Shown here piece by piece: positions 24,662 through 32,359 of a stretch of DNA of 64,000 bases. Positions within the stretch are counted from its first letter, which is position 1; each line of letters opens with the position of its first letter. The DNA lies in NCBI RefSeq assembly GCF_900182705.1, contig NZ_FXTP01000001.1, positions 372,001 through 436,000 of the forward strand, given 5' to 3'. Origin of the DNA: Gracilimonas mengyeensis. GTDB lineage: Bacteria > Bacteroidota > Rhodothermia > Balneolales > Balneolaceae. Under the pieces are notes generated by a model. The model saw only the letters and a list, made by a program, of their open reading frames with translations. It was not told the origin of the DNA and did not search any database. Both the position numbers and the translations under genes were made by a program.

Positions 24662-25414
24662 TTACACCGGTTCCGGTTGGGCAAATCTTGCATAACCGCA
24701 AATCTGGGTGGCAGATTCAACATGATCCAGCAGCTCTACCTCGTAATTCCAGGCTCGGGCTACCAGGATGCCGCTCATAAACGCCCTTGCGCCTTTCACG
24801 GTTTTCTCATTGCTGTTCAGGTAATGCAGCAGGCCGGCTTCATTTTCGTTGAGTACCAGTTTGCGGAGTTTTTCAAGCTCTTCCGGGTTAGAAGCGGGCA
24901 CATCACAACAAAAAACAATGAGTGCATTTTTATAGAGTAGTAATTCATCCAGCGTATGGGCCAGTTCCCGGATAATGGCCGGATCGTAATCACCAATCTG
25001 GAGGCTTACCACATCAAAATCATCAAAGATGGCTTGCAGTATGGGCAGGTGCTGATACAGACTCATTTGCTCGCTGTAGCCTTCATCGGCAATAAAGAAG
25101 TCATCCTCTTCATCACAGAACTCATTCCGTAAAAAGTCATTGACGGGGACTTCACCAAAACGGGTTTCAAAGGTTTTATTCGACGGCATGGCCAGTTTCT
25201 TTTCCAGCTTGCCCTGGTACGACTCAATGATAACCGCGGTGTTAAACTCCTCACCCAGTACGGTGTTATAAGTGGTGCAGAGTTCCTTAAAATTTTGCTG
25301 ATCTATTTTGTTGGGTACAAAGAGCATGCGCACTTGTCCCGCCTGCTGTTTGGGAGAACCGACGGATTCAACTTTTTGACGAAGTTCATCCCGGCTCATA
25401 GTATGTATACTCAT
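24662..25414 (-). CDS. MEMO1-like protein lacking metal-site residues
   Basis: 250 aa. Segment order follows MEMO/AmmeMemoRadiSam B proteins: RFGEVPVNDFL (85-95), the region normally HEHSLEVQLPFL reading YSEQMSLYQHLPIL (113-126), IGDYDP (140-145), the region normally SSDLSHY reading CCDVPAS (169-175), and a C-terminal GARAFMSGILVARAWN...DHVESA. The usual His ligands are missing, so metal or redox chemistry is unlikely. Assignment rests on this layout and is moderately sure. No AmmeMemoRadiSam partners are nearby. ATG at 25399 is an alternative start. Confidence 0.55.
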   Translation of the reverse strand: MSIHTMSRDELRQKVESVGSPKQQAGQVRMLFVPNKIDQQNFKELCTTYNTVLGEEFNTAVIIESYQGKLEKKLAMPSNKTFETRFGEVPVNDFLRNEFCDEEDDFFIADEGYSEQMSLYQHLPILQAIFDDFDVVSLQIGDYDPAIIRELAHTLDELLLYKNALIVFCCDVPASNPEELEKLRKLVLNENEAGLLHYLNSNEKTVKGARAFMSGILVARAWNYEVELLDHVESATQICGYARFAQPEPV

Positions 25415-25548
25415 AATAAAAGTTGTATTACTCTATCCGTTTACTCACTTATCGGCCGCTGCCGAAAAAAATAAACCCAAAGACAGTTTTTCCAATTAGA
25501 TGGAAAATCATCCTCGGGTTCTACAATCCATTTCTGATAATTTGCGCT

Positions 25549-26172
25549 TTAATAGGCTAAGGCTATTTGGTGTTTAGCTTGACTGAAACTACAAATTTCG
25601 AAGCTCTTATCATTATTAAAATCTACATAATATTGATCCTCATCTTTCCGAATGATGGTCAGATCACACAAGTTAGTACGCAGCCCGGTACCCATGCTTT
25701 TCACCACAGCCTCTTTCATTGTCCATAAAGCCACGGGAGATTCCTGCTTTAAACTATTCTGCTCTCGCTCATTCAACATACGAGCTAACACTGCCGGATT
25801 TATTTTTCTGTCTAAAGGTTCTACATCCAGCCCCACATCATATATTTGAGATAAGGCACAGTACACTTTCTCGATGGAATGAGAAAAGCTCACATAAAGC
25901 TTCTTTCCTCTAAAAAATGCCACTGGCTTGCCGCTTTCTTCTTTAGTAAGTGTTACCTGCTCTGTATGTATATCAAGCTGTCCTAACAGATATCGGAATA
26001 AATGACGGGCAGTGACAAATTCATTTTTGCGATTAGGATGCTTAAAACCATTAATGGCCTCCACTTCCTCTTCGGTGAGAATATCTAAAGACATATCGGA
26101 AGCAATATCGGCCGATCCAAGAATTACGCGATCCGGCCAAAGAGGTATTTTAGTAGTGTCAATTTTCTTCAT
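25549..26172 (-). CDS. Sfp-type 4'-phosphopantetheinyl transferase
   Basis: 207 aa from ATG 26172; a TTG two codons upstream is less likely. Both halves of the family are present: GLD116VE118 for Mg2+ binding and W150xxKEA155xxK158, and the PPTase CoA-binding region around 50-100. It transfers 4'-phosphopantetheine from CoA to carrier-protein serine. No carrier-protein, PKS or NRPS gene is nearby, so the acyl carrier protein of fatty-acid synthesis is a plausible substrate. Confidence 0.92.
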   Translation of the reverse strand: MKKIDTTKIPLWPDRVILGSADIASDMSLDILTEEEVEAINGFKHPNRKNEFVTARHLFRYLLGQLDIHTEQVTLTKEESGKPVAFFRGKKLYVSFSHSIEKVYCALSQIYDVGLDVEPLDRKINPAVLARMLNEREQNSLKQESPVALWTMKEAVVKSMGTGLRTNLCDLTIIRKDEDQYYVDFNNDKSFEICSFSQAKHQIALAY

Positions 26173-26629
26173 ACCCAAAAAGTACAGGAATATTGCCGTT
26201 GGCGCAAAGCTCCACTAAGCTCAAGCTCAGGATTCTCTTACTCAATCAGTACGCACCGTTTACAATATTTAAAGCAAATTTGTTAAAACTTAAGCTACTT
26301 CATTTTTTTAAACTTAGGAGGTCTGCTATTTTCTGAGGTAGTAATTAAAAACGAAGTTATTTTTTTATTTAAGAATTTGACTGCAATGTCGATTACCCGC
26401 TATAAATAAGTGAACGGTTTAACAAACGATTCTGTAATAGGTCTATATCAAATTGTTATTTGTATTAAACTTTACTGGCATCTTCACAGAAAATTCAATT
26501 TTGATTCCGTCCTTATTGCTTCAATATTAAACTTTCAATTTTCGTCGATTTAGATTTCGAGTGAATCGTAGAATTTGTATGTTTGAAGCCATTAAAAAAA
26601 ACTCCCTTAACCCCTAATTGCTCTAAATT
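26173..26629. other. AT-rich 457-base interval upstream of the Mrp operon
   Basis: No supported coding frame. It is the space between two divergently oriented units (the phosphopantetheinyl transferase and the Mrp operon) and is much longer than neighbouring gaps. A TAnnTTTG match at 26578-26585 is the only promoter-like element I can point to. Confidence 0.55.
26578..26585 (+). promoter_or_regulatory. Candidate -7 element for the Mrp operon
   Basis: TATGTTTG is an exact TAnnTTTG match 44 bases before the mrpE start. The expected upstream TTTG is only approximated (TTTC about 20 bases earlier), so this is tentative. Confidence 0.3.
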
Positions 26630-27190
26630 TTGAAGTCATTCTCTGCTCAAAGCGTGGTTGTCTCTTTTCTTGTGCTGATGGGATTCTGGTATCTCATGAG
26701 CGGTTACTTTGATGTGACTCACAGCCTCATGGGGATTTTAAGTGTCGGTATTGTGCTGGCCATTAACCATCGTATTAAAAAGCATTCCTATTTTGAAGGC
26801 GAAACCGATGTTGTTAAAGATCTTCGGTTCATATTTGTTCCCTATTATTTTGTTTGGCTGCTTGTTCAGATTGTAATCTCTGGCATCAACGTTGCAAAAA
26901 TACTGCTGAGCCCTTCATTACCAATCGAGCCTTCTGTCGTTAAGTTTAAGGTTAACTACCCTAATCCACATTGTAAAATGATTCTGGGTAACTCTATTAC
27001 TCTCACGCCTGGAACACTGACGGTAGACATTCAGGGAGACGAATTTATTGTACACGCTATCTCCCCTGCTTCTTTCGAAGGTCTTGTTAACGACGACATG
27101 CCTCAGAAGGTCCTGAAATTATTCACTAACGAAATGCATCCCGTGATTTCTGATTTTGAAGTCATCCACAGCAAGGAGGAACTCAGCTGA
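26630..27190 (+). CDS. mrpE: Mrp antiporter subunit E
   Basis: 186 aa. Two or three N-terminal membrane helices carry FWYLMSGYFDVTHSLMG, and the soluble C-terminal domain carries the conserved LGNSITLTPGTLTVDI (about 120-135). MrpE supports assembly of the Mrp Na+/H+ antiporter complex. A TTG at 26630 is chosen because it keeps the full first helix; the first ATG (26678) would truncate it. Its TGA overlaps the mrpF ATG by one base. Confidence 0.92.
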   Translation: MKSFSAQSVVVSFLVLMGFWYLMSGYFDVTHSLMGILSVGIVLAINHRIKKHSYFEGETDVVKDLRFIFVPYYFVWLLVQIVISGINVAKILLSPSLPIEPSVVKFKVNYPNPHCKMILGNSITLTPGTLTVDIQGDEFIVHAISPASFEGLVNDDMPQKVLKLFTNEMHPVISDFEVIHSKEELS

Positions 27191-27471
27191 TGGATTCCTT
27201 TTTTCTGTACAGCGCCGTTATTCTTACCGCCATTATTGCTGTGCCCGCTTACCGGGTACTCAAAGGTCCAACCGTTTTCGACCGCTTGGTGGGAACCAAC
27301 GCTATAGCCACAAAAACCATCGTGTTAATTTGCCTGATCGGTTACATTTTCGATCGCATAGGCATGTTTATTGATATCACGCTGGCATATGCCATTCTTG
27401 GCTTTGTAGGCTCACTCATTATCGCCAAGTATTTCTCATCCGATAAAATAAATGTCCGTTACGATGACTGA
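27190..27471 (+). CDS. mrpF: Mrp antiporter subunit F
   Basis: 93 aa, three membrane helices. Conserved RVLKGPTVFDRLVGTNAIATK in the first loop and helix 2, and DITLAYAILGFVGSLIIAKY in helix 3, are the MnhF/MbhB pattern. It is a small core subunit of the ion-translocating membrane arm. The start overlaps the mrpE stop and the end overlaps mrpG by 8 bases. Confidence 0.95.
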   Translation: MDSFFLYSAVILTAIIAVPAYRVLKGPTVFDRLVGTNAIATKTIVLICLIGYIFDRIGMFIDITLAYAILGFVGSLIIAKYFSSDKINVRYDD

Positions 27472-27793
27472 TATCACCTCTATTCTATCGATTATATGTA
27501 TTGTGGCGGGTATCTTCTTTTTACTAATTGGAAGTATTGGCATTATCCGTCTACCGGATTTCTATTCCCGCACGCACGCCACCAGTAAAAGTGATACGCT
27601 GGGTATGATGCTGGTCATCCTTGGGCTTATGATTTTTGAAGGCCTGACGATAAACACTGGGAAGTTATTTCTGATTTTATTGTTCATCCTGTTGGCTAAT
27701 CCCATTGGAGCCCACGCGCTTGCACGGGCGGCACTCAATGCAGGCCTTAAACCCCTGTTTCCCGATAACAAAAAAGACAAAACGGAAGGCTGA
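27464..27793 (+). CDS. mrpG: Mrp antiporter subunit G
   Basis: 109 aa, three helices. GSIGIIRLPDFYSRTHATSKSDTLG is the MnhG hallmark, and LFILLANPIGAHALARAA lies in the last helix. ATG 27464 gives the canonical ATGACTGA overlap with mrpF; an ATG four codons earlier (27452) is also in frame. Its TGA overlaps the next ATG by one base. Confidence 0.95.
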   Translation: MTDITSILSIICIVAGIFFLLIGSIGIIRLPDFYSRTHATSKSDTLGMMLVILGLMIFEGLTINTGKLFLILLFILLANPIGAHALARAALNAGLKPLFPDNKKDKTEG

Positions 27794-28038
27794 TGTACTG
27801 GGAACTCGAACTCATATTATTCATCTTTTTGCTGATCACGGCATACATCGCTTTAGAAGCAGAAGACCTTTTGATTTCTGCTGTAATGCTTACGGTATTT
27901 AGTTTTATCACCGCCCTGCTTTTTACCACTATGGGCGCGGTTGACGTAGGCTTTACCGAGGCCGTAGTTGGAGCCGGCGTAACCGGTATTCTATTAGTTG
28001 TAGCTATTTATCAAACCACTTACAAAACAGAAGATTGA
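27793..28038 (+). CDS. DUF4040/MbhD-like subunit (split MrpA C-terminal domain)
   Basis: 81 aa, three helices with EAEDLLISAVMLTVFSFI and VDVGFTEAVVGAGVTGILLVVAI. This is the MbhD domain that in standard Mrp systems forms part of the C-terminal end of MrpA. Here it is a separate polypeptide, as in membrane-bound hydrogenase and haloarchaeal-type loci. The glutamates of the second segment are those implicated in the lateral ion path. Overlaps neighbours on both sides. Confidence 0.88.
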   Translation: MYWELELILFIFLLITAYIALEAEDLLISAVMLTVFSFITALLFTTMGAVDVGFTEAVVGAGVTGILLVVAIYQTTYKTED

Positions 28039-28349
28039 AGTACCTAAAATTACTTTTGATCATAGCGTTTACCCTTGTGCTGCTTTTTGCTGCATCGGAT
28101 TTACCCTTTCGCGGTGATCCTGATAACCAGATGAACCAGGAAGTTAGCATGACTGGCACCGAAGTAGCCGGAAACTATTACATCCAGGAGGCTTACCACG
28201 ATGCCCACACTCCCAACATCGTTACCGTTATTTTGGGTGACTATCGTAGCGTGGATACCTTGGGTGAGCAGATTGTGATTTTTACGGCTGGCTTGATCAC
28301 CTTTTTATTACTCAGAAACCGAAAGGAAGGAGAAGAAGATGACGAATAA
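28035..28349 (+). CDS. MbhE-like subunit (split MrpA terminal domain)
   Basis: 104 aa, two helices bracketing a hydrophilic loop. The loop ends NIVTVILGDYRSVDTLGEQIVIFTAG, which is the MbhE/MrpA C-terminal signature (the DyRgfDTlGE motif). The start is TTG in a TTGA overlap with the MbhD-like gene; I see no better start. The C-terminal tail is acidic (EGEEDDE) and its coding sequence contains the mrpB start. Confidence 0.88.
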   Translation: MKYLKLLLIIAFTLVLLFAASDLPFRGDPDNQMNQEVSMTGTEVAGNYYIQEAYHDAHTPNIVTVILGDYRSVDTLGEQIVIFTAGLITFLLLRNRKEGEEDDE

Positions 28350-28779
28350 ATCTTCCAGCCCCATTGTATTATACGGCACGCGTTTCCTGAGTCCTTACAT
28401 CATGCTTTTTGGGTTTTATGTGATCTTTCACGGTCACTACTCTCCCGGCGGCGGTTTTCAGGGCGGAACTCTGTTGGCAGTTTCCCTGCTGTTGATTCGC
28501 ATCGCCAGCGGTACTGATTTAGCCCAGTTGCAATTTAAAGAATACCTGACCACTCCCCTCGCCGCTTTAGGCGTAGTTATTTACTTCGGTACCGGTTTAA
28601 CAGCTCTTATAATGGGTGGATATTTCCTTGACTACGAGGAACTACCTATACCGGGGCTTGAACCTGCCTACCTGCGCTATTGGGGCATTCTTATTATTGA
28701 ACTCGGAATTGGTTTGACGGTAATGACCGTACTCACATTGATTTACGATAACATGGTAAAAGGAGAAGACTATGCTTGA
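28339..28779 (+). CDS. mrpB: Mrp antiporter subunit B
   Basis: 146 aa, four helices. FHGHYSPGGGFQGGTLLAVSLLL is the invariant MnhB loop and helix, and ELGIGLTVMTVLTLIYD closes the protein. Overlaps the MbhE-like gene at its start and mrpC at its end (8 bases). Confidence 0.96.
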   Translation: MTNKSSSPIVLYGTRFLSPYIMLFGFYVIFHGHYSPGGGFQGGTLLAVSLLLIRIASGTDLAQLQFKEYLTTPLAALGVVIYFGTGLTALIMGGYFLDYEELPIPGLEPAYLRYWGILIIELGIGLTVMTVLTLIYDNMVKGEDYA

Positions 28780-29140
28780 TTTCTTTATGGGACATTATGC
28801 GTACTGGTTTACCATGATTTTGCTGGCCATTGGTTTATATGGCATGCTCATCAAAAAGAATTTGGTAAAAAAAACCATCGGACTTTCCATTTTTCAGGCA
28901 GGCGTAATCCTGTTTTTTGTATCCGTTGCCATGAAATGGGGAGCCACCGTACCGGTTAAAGCAGACGGATTACCCGTAAGCGAAGTATCCAATTACATGA
29001 ACGCCCTGCCCCACACCCTGATGCTTACGGCTATTGTTGTAGGGGTTGCCACTTTGGGCGTTGCTTACGCATTGATCATCAAGATTTACAACCGATACGG
29101 TACACTCGACGAAGAAGAACTTTTAGATAAGATTCAATGA
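28772..29140 (+). CDS. mrpC: Mrp antiporter subunit C (NuoK-like)
   Basis: 122 aa, three helices in the NuoK fold with the insertion typical of MrpC between helices 2 and 3. IGLYGMLIKKNLVKKTIGLSIFQ and NALPHTLMLTAIVVGVATLGVAYAL (the latter being the MrpC pattern PxALvLTaIVIg) are present. Its TGA overlaps the next ATG (ATGA). Confidence 0.95.
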   Translation: MLDFFMGHYAYWFTMILLAIGLYGMLIKKNLVKKTIGLSIFQAGVILFFVSVAMKWGATVPVKADGLPVSEVSNYMNALPHTLMLTAIVVGVATLGVAYALIIKIYNRYGTLDEEELLDKIQ

Positions 29141-30636
29141 CAGGATCTAATATACCGGCTTTAATACCCGCTACATACATCCTATTTGCCATCCTGATTC
29201 CCGTCATAGGGCTTTGGAGAAGCGAAATCACCCGTGCCCTGGCTCTGTTGGGCTCAGGAATCGCGACCTTCCTCTCTGCTTTAGGATTTATAAATTACAT
29301 CCAATCCGGAGAAGTAATCCGTTATTATTTTGGCGGATGGATGCCCCCAATCGGCATCGAGTTTGTATACGACGGTCTGGCTGCTTTCATCGTTTTGGTG
29401 ATCAATGCCATTGCCTTCCTCGTACTTATTCACTCCAAAGAAATCAGCAAGCTGGAATTTCCCGGCCGTAAGATGCCGTATTACACCATTTCTATGCTGA
29501 TGATGCTTGGATTCAATGGCATGGTACTTACGGGCGACCTTTTTAACCTCTACGTTTTTCTTGAGATATCGTCTCTCTCCAGCTATGCCCTCATTGCTAT
29601 CGGGTCAAAACGTGCACCCTACTCAGCTTTCCGTTATTTGATTATTGGAACCGTAGGAGGCTCATTGTACCTGCTGGGTGTTGGCTTTTTATATACGGTG
29701 ACGGGGACCCTCAATATTATTGACATGCACGCCATGCTTCCGCAGGTGATTGGTCACTCTGCTGTGGTAGGCGCCCTGATATTAATGGTGATTGGCGTAG
29801 GCGTAAAAGCGGCCTTATTCCCACTACACGGCTGGTTGCCCGATTCTTACACTTTTGCCTCTTCCACCTCATCGGCGTTGATTGCTCCGATAGGTACAAA
29901 GGTTGCCGCCTATATTTTGTTGCGCGTTATGTTATTCCTCTTTGGTGTAGAACTGATTGATGCCCAGCTGCCGGTAACTACCATTGTCGGCATTTTTGCC
30001 GGTGTTGGAATCCTTTATGGTTCTATCATGGCCATTGCCCAAAGCGAGCTCAAGAAAATGTTGGCTTACAGCTCGATATCGCAAATTGGATACATCATCA
30101 TGGGTATCAGCCTGGCCAATCCGTTTGGTTTTATCGGAGCGGTGTTACACGTACTCAATCACGCTTTAATGAAAGCCCTCCTCTTCCTTGTATCTGGAAG
30201 CCTGAGAACCAAAGAGGGACATTCGCTGATTACGAAATTTGATAACAGTTATCGCAAGAAATACCCCTGGACCATGGTCGCATTTACAACGGCTGCCATC
30301 TCTATGGTAGGCTTGCCGCCACTGGCCGGATTCTTTAGCAAGTGGTACCTGGCATTGGGAACCATCGAAAACAGCAACTGGATGTTGCTGGCGGTTATCC
30401 TGATCAGTTCGCTGCTGAATGCCGTCTATTTCTTCCGAATTCTTGAAAAAGTATATCTCAACAATCCCGATGCTGAAGAGGCCGACGACGCCGAAGCAGT
30501 ATCACCCCAAAATAATGAAGTGGGCTTCAGTATGATGTTCCCCATGGCGGTGATGGCTATCGGATTGTTGGTAGTAGGTATTTTCAACGCCTACATCGTA
30601 AATGTAATATTCACAATGTTTCCGGCAGGATTTTAA
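29137..30636 (+). CDS. mrpD: Mrp antiporter subunit D (MbhH/NuoN-like)
   Basis: 499 aa, about 14 helices. The ion-channel residues of NuoL/M/N-type proteins are present: Glu143 in helix 5 (FLEISSLSSYAL) and Lys224 in helix 7 (GVKAALFPLHGWLPDSY), plus LKKMLAYSSISQIGYIIMG and the later HVLNHALMKALLFLVSG. This position in the cluster corresponds to MbhH/MrpD. Overlaps mrpC by 4 bases; 20-base gap to the next. Confidence 0.93.
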   Translation: MTGSNIPALIPATYILFAILIPVIGLWRSEITRALALLGSGIATFLSALGFINYIQSGEVIRYYFGGWMPPIGIEFVYDGLAAFIVLVINAIAFLVLIHSKEISKLEFPGRKMPYYTISMLMMLGFNGMVLTGDLFNLYVFLEISSLSSYALIAIGSKRAPYSAFRYLIIGTVGGSLYLLGVGFLYTVTGTLNIIDMHAMLPQVIGHSAVVGALILMVIGVGVKAALFPLHGWLPDSYTFASSTSSALIAPIGTKVAAYILLRVMLFLFGVELIDAQLPVTTIVGIFAGVGILYGSIMAIAQSELKKMLAYSSISQIGYIIMGISLANPFGFIGAVLHVLNHALMKALLFLVSGSLRTKEGHSLITKFDNSYRKKYPWTMVAFTTAAISMVGLPPLAGFFSKWYLALGTIENSNWMLLAVILISSLLNAVYFFRILEKVYLNNPDAEEADDAEAVSPQNNEVGFSMMFPMAVMAIGLLVVGIFNAYIVNVIFTMFPAGF

Positions 30637-30656
30637 ACAGATAATTCACTCATCAC

Positions 30657-32141
30657 ATGGAGCTTACGTACATTCCTTTATTTGCTGTTCTTGTATCGCT
30701 GGCTGCGGTGCCGTTCATCTTGCTGAGTTCAAAAAAACCGAACCTCCGCGAGTTCTGGACCATCCTGGCTGGAGTGATCAAATTCTTGCTGGTACTCACT
30801 TTGTTACCCTCGGCCCTGCAGGGTAATGTCATCGAATTGCAACTGCTTGAAATTGCCCCGGATCTGCCATTGGTACTTCGGGCTGATACCTTTGGCGTCT
30901 TCTTTGCACTGATTGCCTCAAGCTTGTGGATCTTCACCTCTTTCTATAGCATTGGCTATATGCGCGGGCATCATGAGAAAAAGCAAACCCGCTACTTTGC
31001 CAGTTTTGCCGTCTGTTTGAGTTCCACCATCGGTATCGCCTTTTCCGGTAACCTGATTACCTTCATCATCTTTTATGAGATGTTGACGCTTGCTACCTAC
31101 CCGCTGGTAATTCACAGTGAAAACAAAAAAGCCATTGCAGCCGGTCGCAAGTATTTGACGTACACCCTGACCGCCGGTCTGCTCCTGATTGCTGCTGCTG
31201 GTATCACTTATTACCTCACCGGAACGCTTGAATTCCGTCCCGGTGGTATCTTCGGCGATGTAGAGCTGTCACAGCCGATGGCTATTACTATTTTCTTGTT
31301 ATTCTTAGGTGGTGTGGGCGTAAAAGCAGGCATCATGCCACTGCACAGCTGGCTGCCTTCAGCTATGGCCGCACCCACCCCGGTTAGTGCCTTGTTGCAC
31401 GCCGTAGCCGTAGTAAAATCCGGTGTATTTGGGGTGATAAGAGTGGTAGGCTTTATTCTTGGCCCTGACGTGATGGCTGAATTTGGGCTCAATGATATTT
31501 TGATGGTCATGGCCGGTATAACCATTATCGTGGCATCATTACTGGCTTTTGCCCAAGACAATCTAAAACGGCGACTCGCTTATTCTACCGTTGGACATCT
31601 CTCCTACATCGTACTGGGTGCCGCGTTGCTGACCGAAACCGGCCTGATTGGAAGTATCATGCATATTTCCACGCATGCTACCATGAAGATTACCCTGTTC
31701 TTCTGTGCGGGTGCTATCATGGTAAACTTGCACAAGTCGAACATCAGCAGTTTAAATGGAATTGCCAAAGTGATGCCCTGGACTATGGCGGCTTTCACCA
31801 TTGGTTCTATGGGACTGGCCGGATTGCCCCCTGTAAACGGATTTGTAAGTAAGTGGTTCCTGGCTACAGGCGCGCTGGAAGGCGGCATGTTCATCCCGGT
31901 AACCGTGTATGTAATTAGTGGATTATTGAACGTAGGTTACTTCTTCCCCATCATTCACCGCGCATATTTCAAGAAAGGCGGAGAAGAGCTGGAAGGACAT
32001 ACTGAGGCCTCACCCTTTATGGTGGTGCCACTGTTTACCACGGCGATACTGTCGATCCTGTTCGGCGTTTATCCCGATTTATTTTTCAATTTCTTTGATA
32101 TGGCTACCACTGTAGCATCAAGCATTTTTAACCCAATGTAA
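30657..32141 (+). CDS. Second MrpD/NuoM-like antiporter subunit
   Basis: 494 aa, about 14 helices. Glu141 (IIFYEMLTLATYPL), Lys223 (GVKAGIMPLHSWLPSAMAAPTPVSALLHAVAVVKSG) and LKRRLAYSTVGHLSYIVLG keep all the expected channel residues. It is not MrpA, since it lacks the C-terminal MbhD/MbhE extension encoded separately upstream. It probably supplies one of the antiporter modules that MrpA would otherwise provide. Confidence 0.9.
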   Translation: MELTYIPLFAVLVSLAAVPFILLSSKKPNLREFWTILAGVIKFLLVLTLLPSALQGNVIELQLLEIAPDLPLVLRADTFGVFFALIASSLWIFTSFYSIGYMRGHHEKKQTRYFASFAVCLSSTIGIAFSGNLITFIIFYEMLTLATYPLVIHSENKKAIAAGRKYLTYTLTAGLLLIAAAGITYYLTGTLEFRPGGIFGDVELSQPMAITIFLLFLGGVGVKAGIMPLHSWLPSAMAAPTPVSALLHAVAVVKSGVFGVIRVVGFILGPDVMAEFGLNDILMVMAGITIIVASLLAFAQDNLKRRLAYSTVGHLSYIVLGAALLTETGLIGSIMHISTHATMKITLFFCAGAIMVNLHKSNISSLNGIAKVMPWTMAAFTIGSMGLAGLPPVNGFVSKWFLATGALEGGMFIPVTVYVISGLLNVGYFFPIIHRAYFKKGGEELEGHTEASPFMVVPLFTTAILSILFGVYPDLFFNFFDMATTVASSIFNPM

Positions 32142-32143
32142 CT

Positions 32144-32359
32144 ATGAAAACCTGGCACTGGATAGCACTTGGCGTTGTATTCCTCATCAGTTTGGTTCTG
32201 GAATTCGGATTTATGGAAATCAAGAGTCCGCACTGGTGGAATCATATCCCGGCGTTTTACGCCATCTGGGGATTCATCGGCTGTGTGGCTATTATTTACA
32301 TTTCAAAATGGTTAGGAAAACTTTTCATCTTAAGCGACGAAGATTACTATGATCGTTGA
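32144..32359 (+). CDS. Small two-helix membrane protein within the Mrp operon
   Basis: 71 aa. Helices at about residues 5-25 and 35-55 flank MEIKSPHWWNHIPAFYAIWGFIG. It starts 2 bases after the second antiporter-like gene and its end overlaps the third by 11 bases, so it belongs to the operon. I recognise no standard Mrp subunit. A structural or assembly role in the complex is inferred from location only. Confidence 0.8.
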   Translation: MKTWHWIALGVVFLISLVLEFGFMEIKSPHWWNHIPAFYAIWGFIGCVAIIYISKWLGKLFILSDEDYYDR

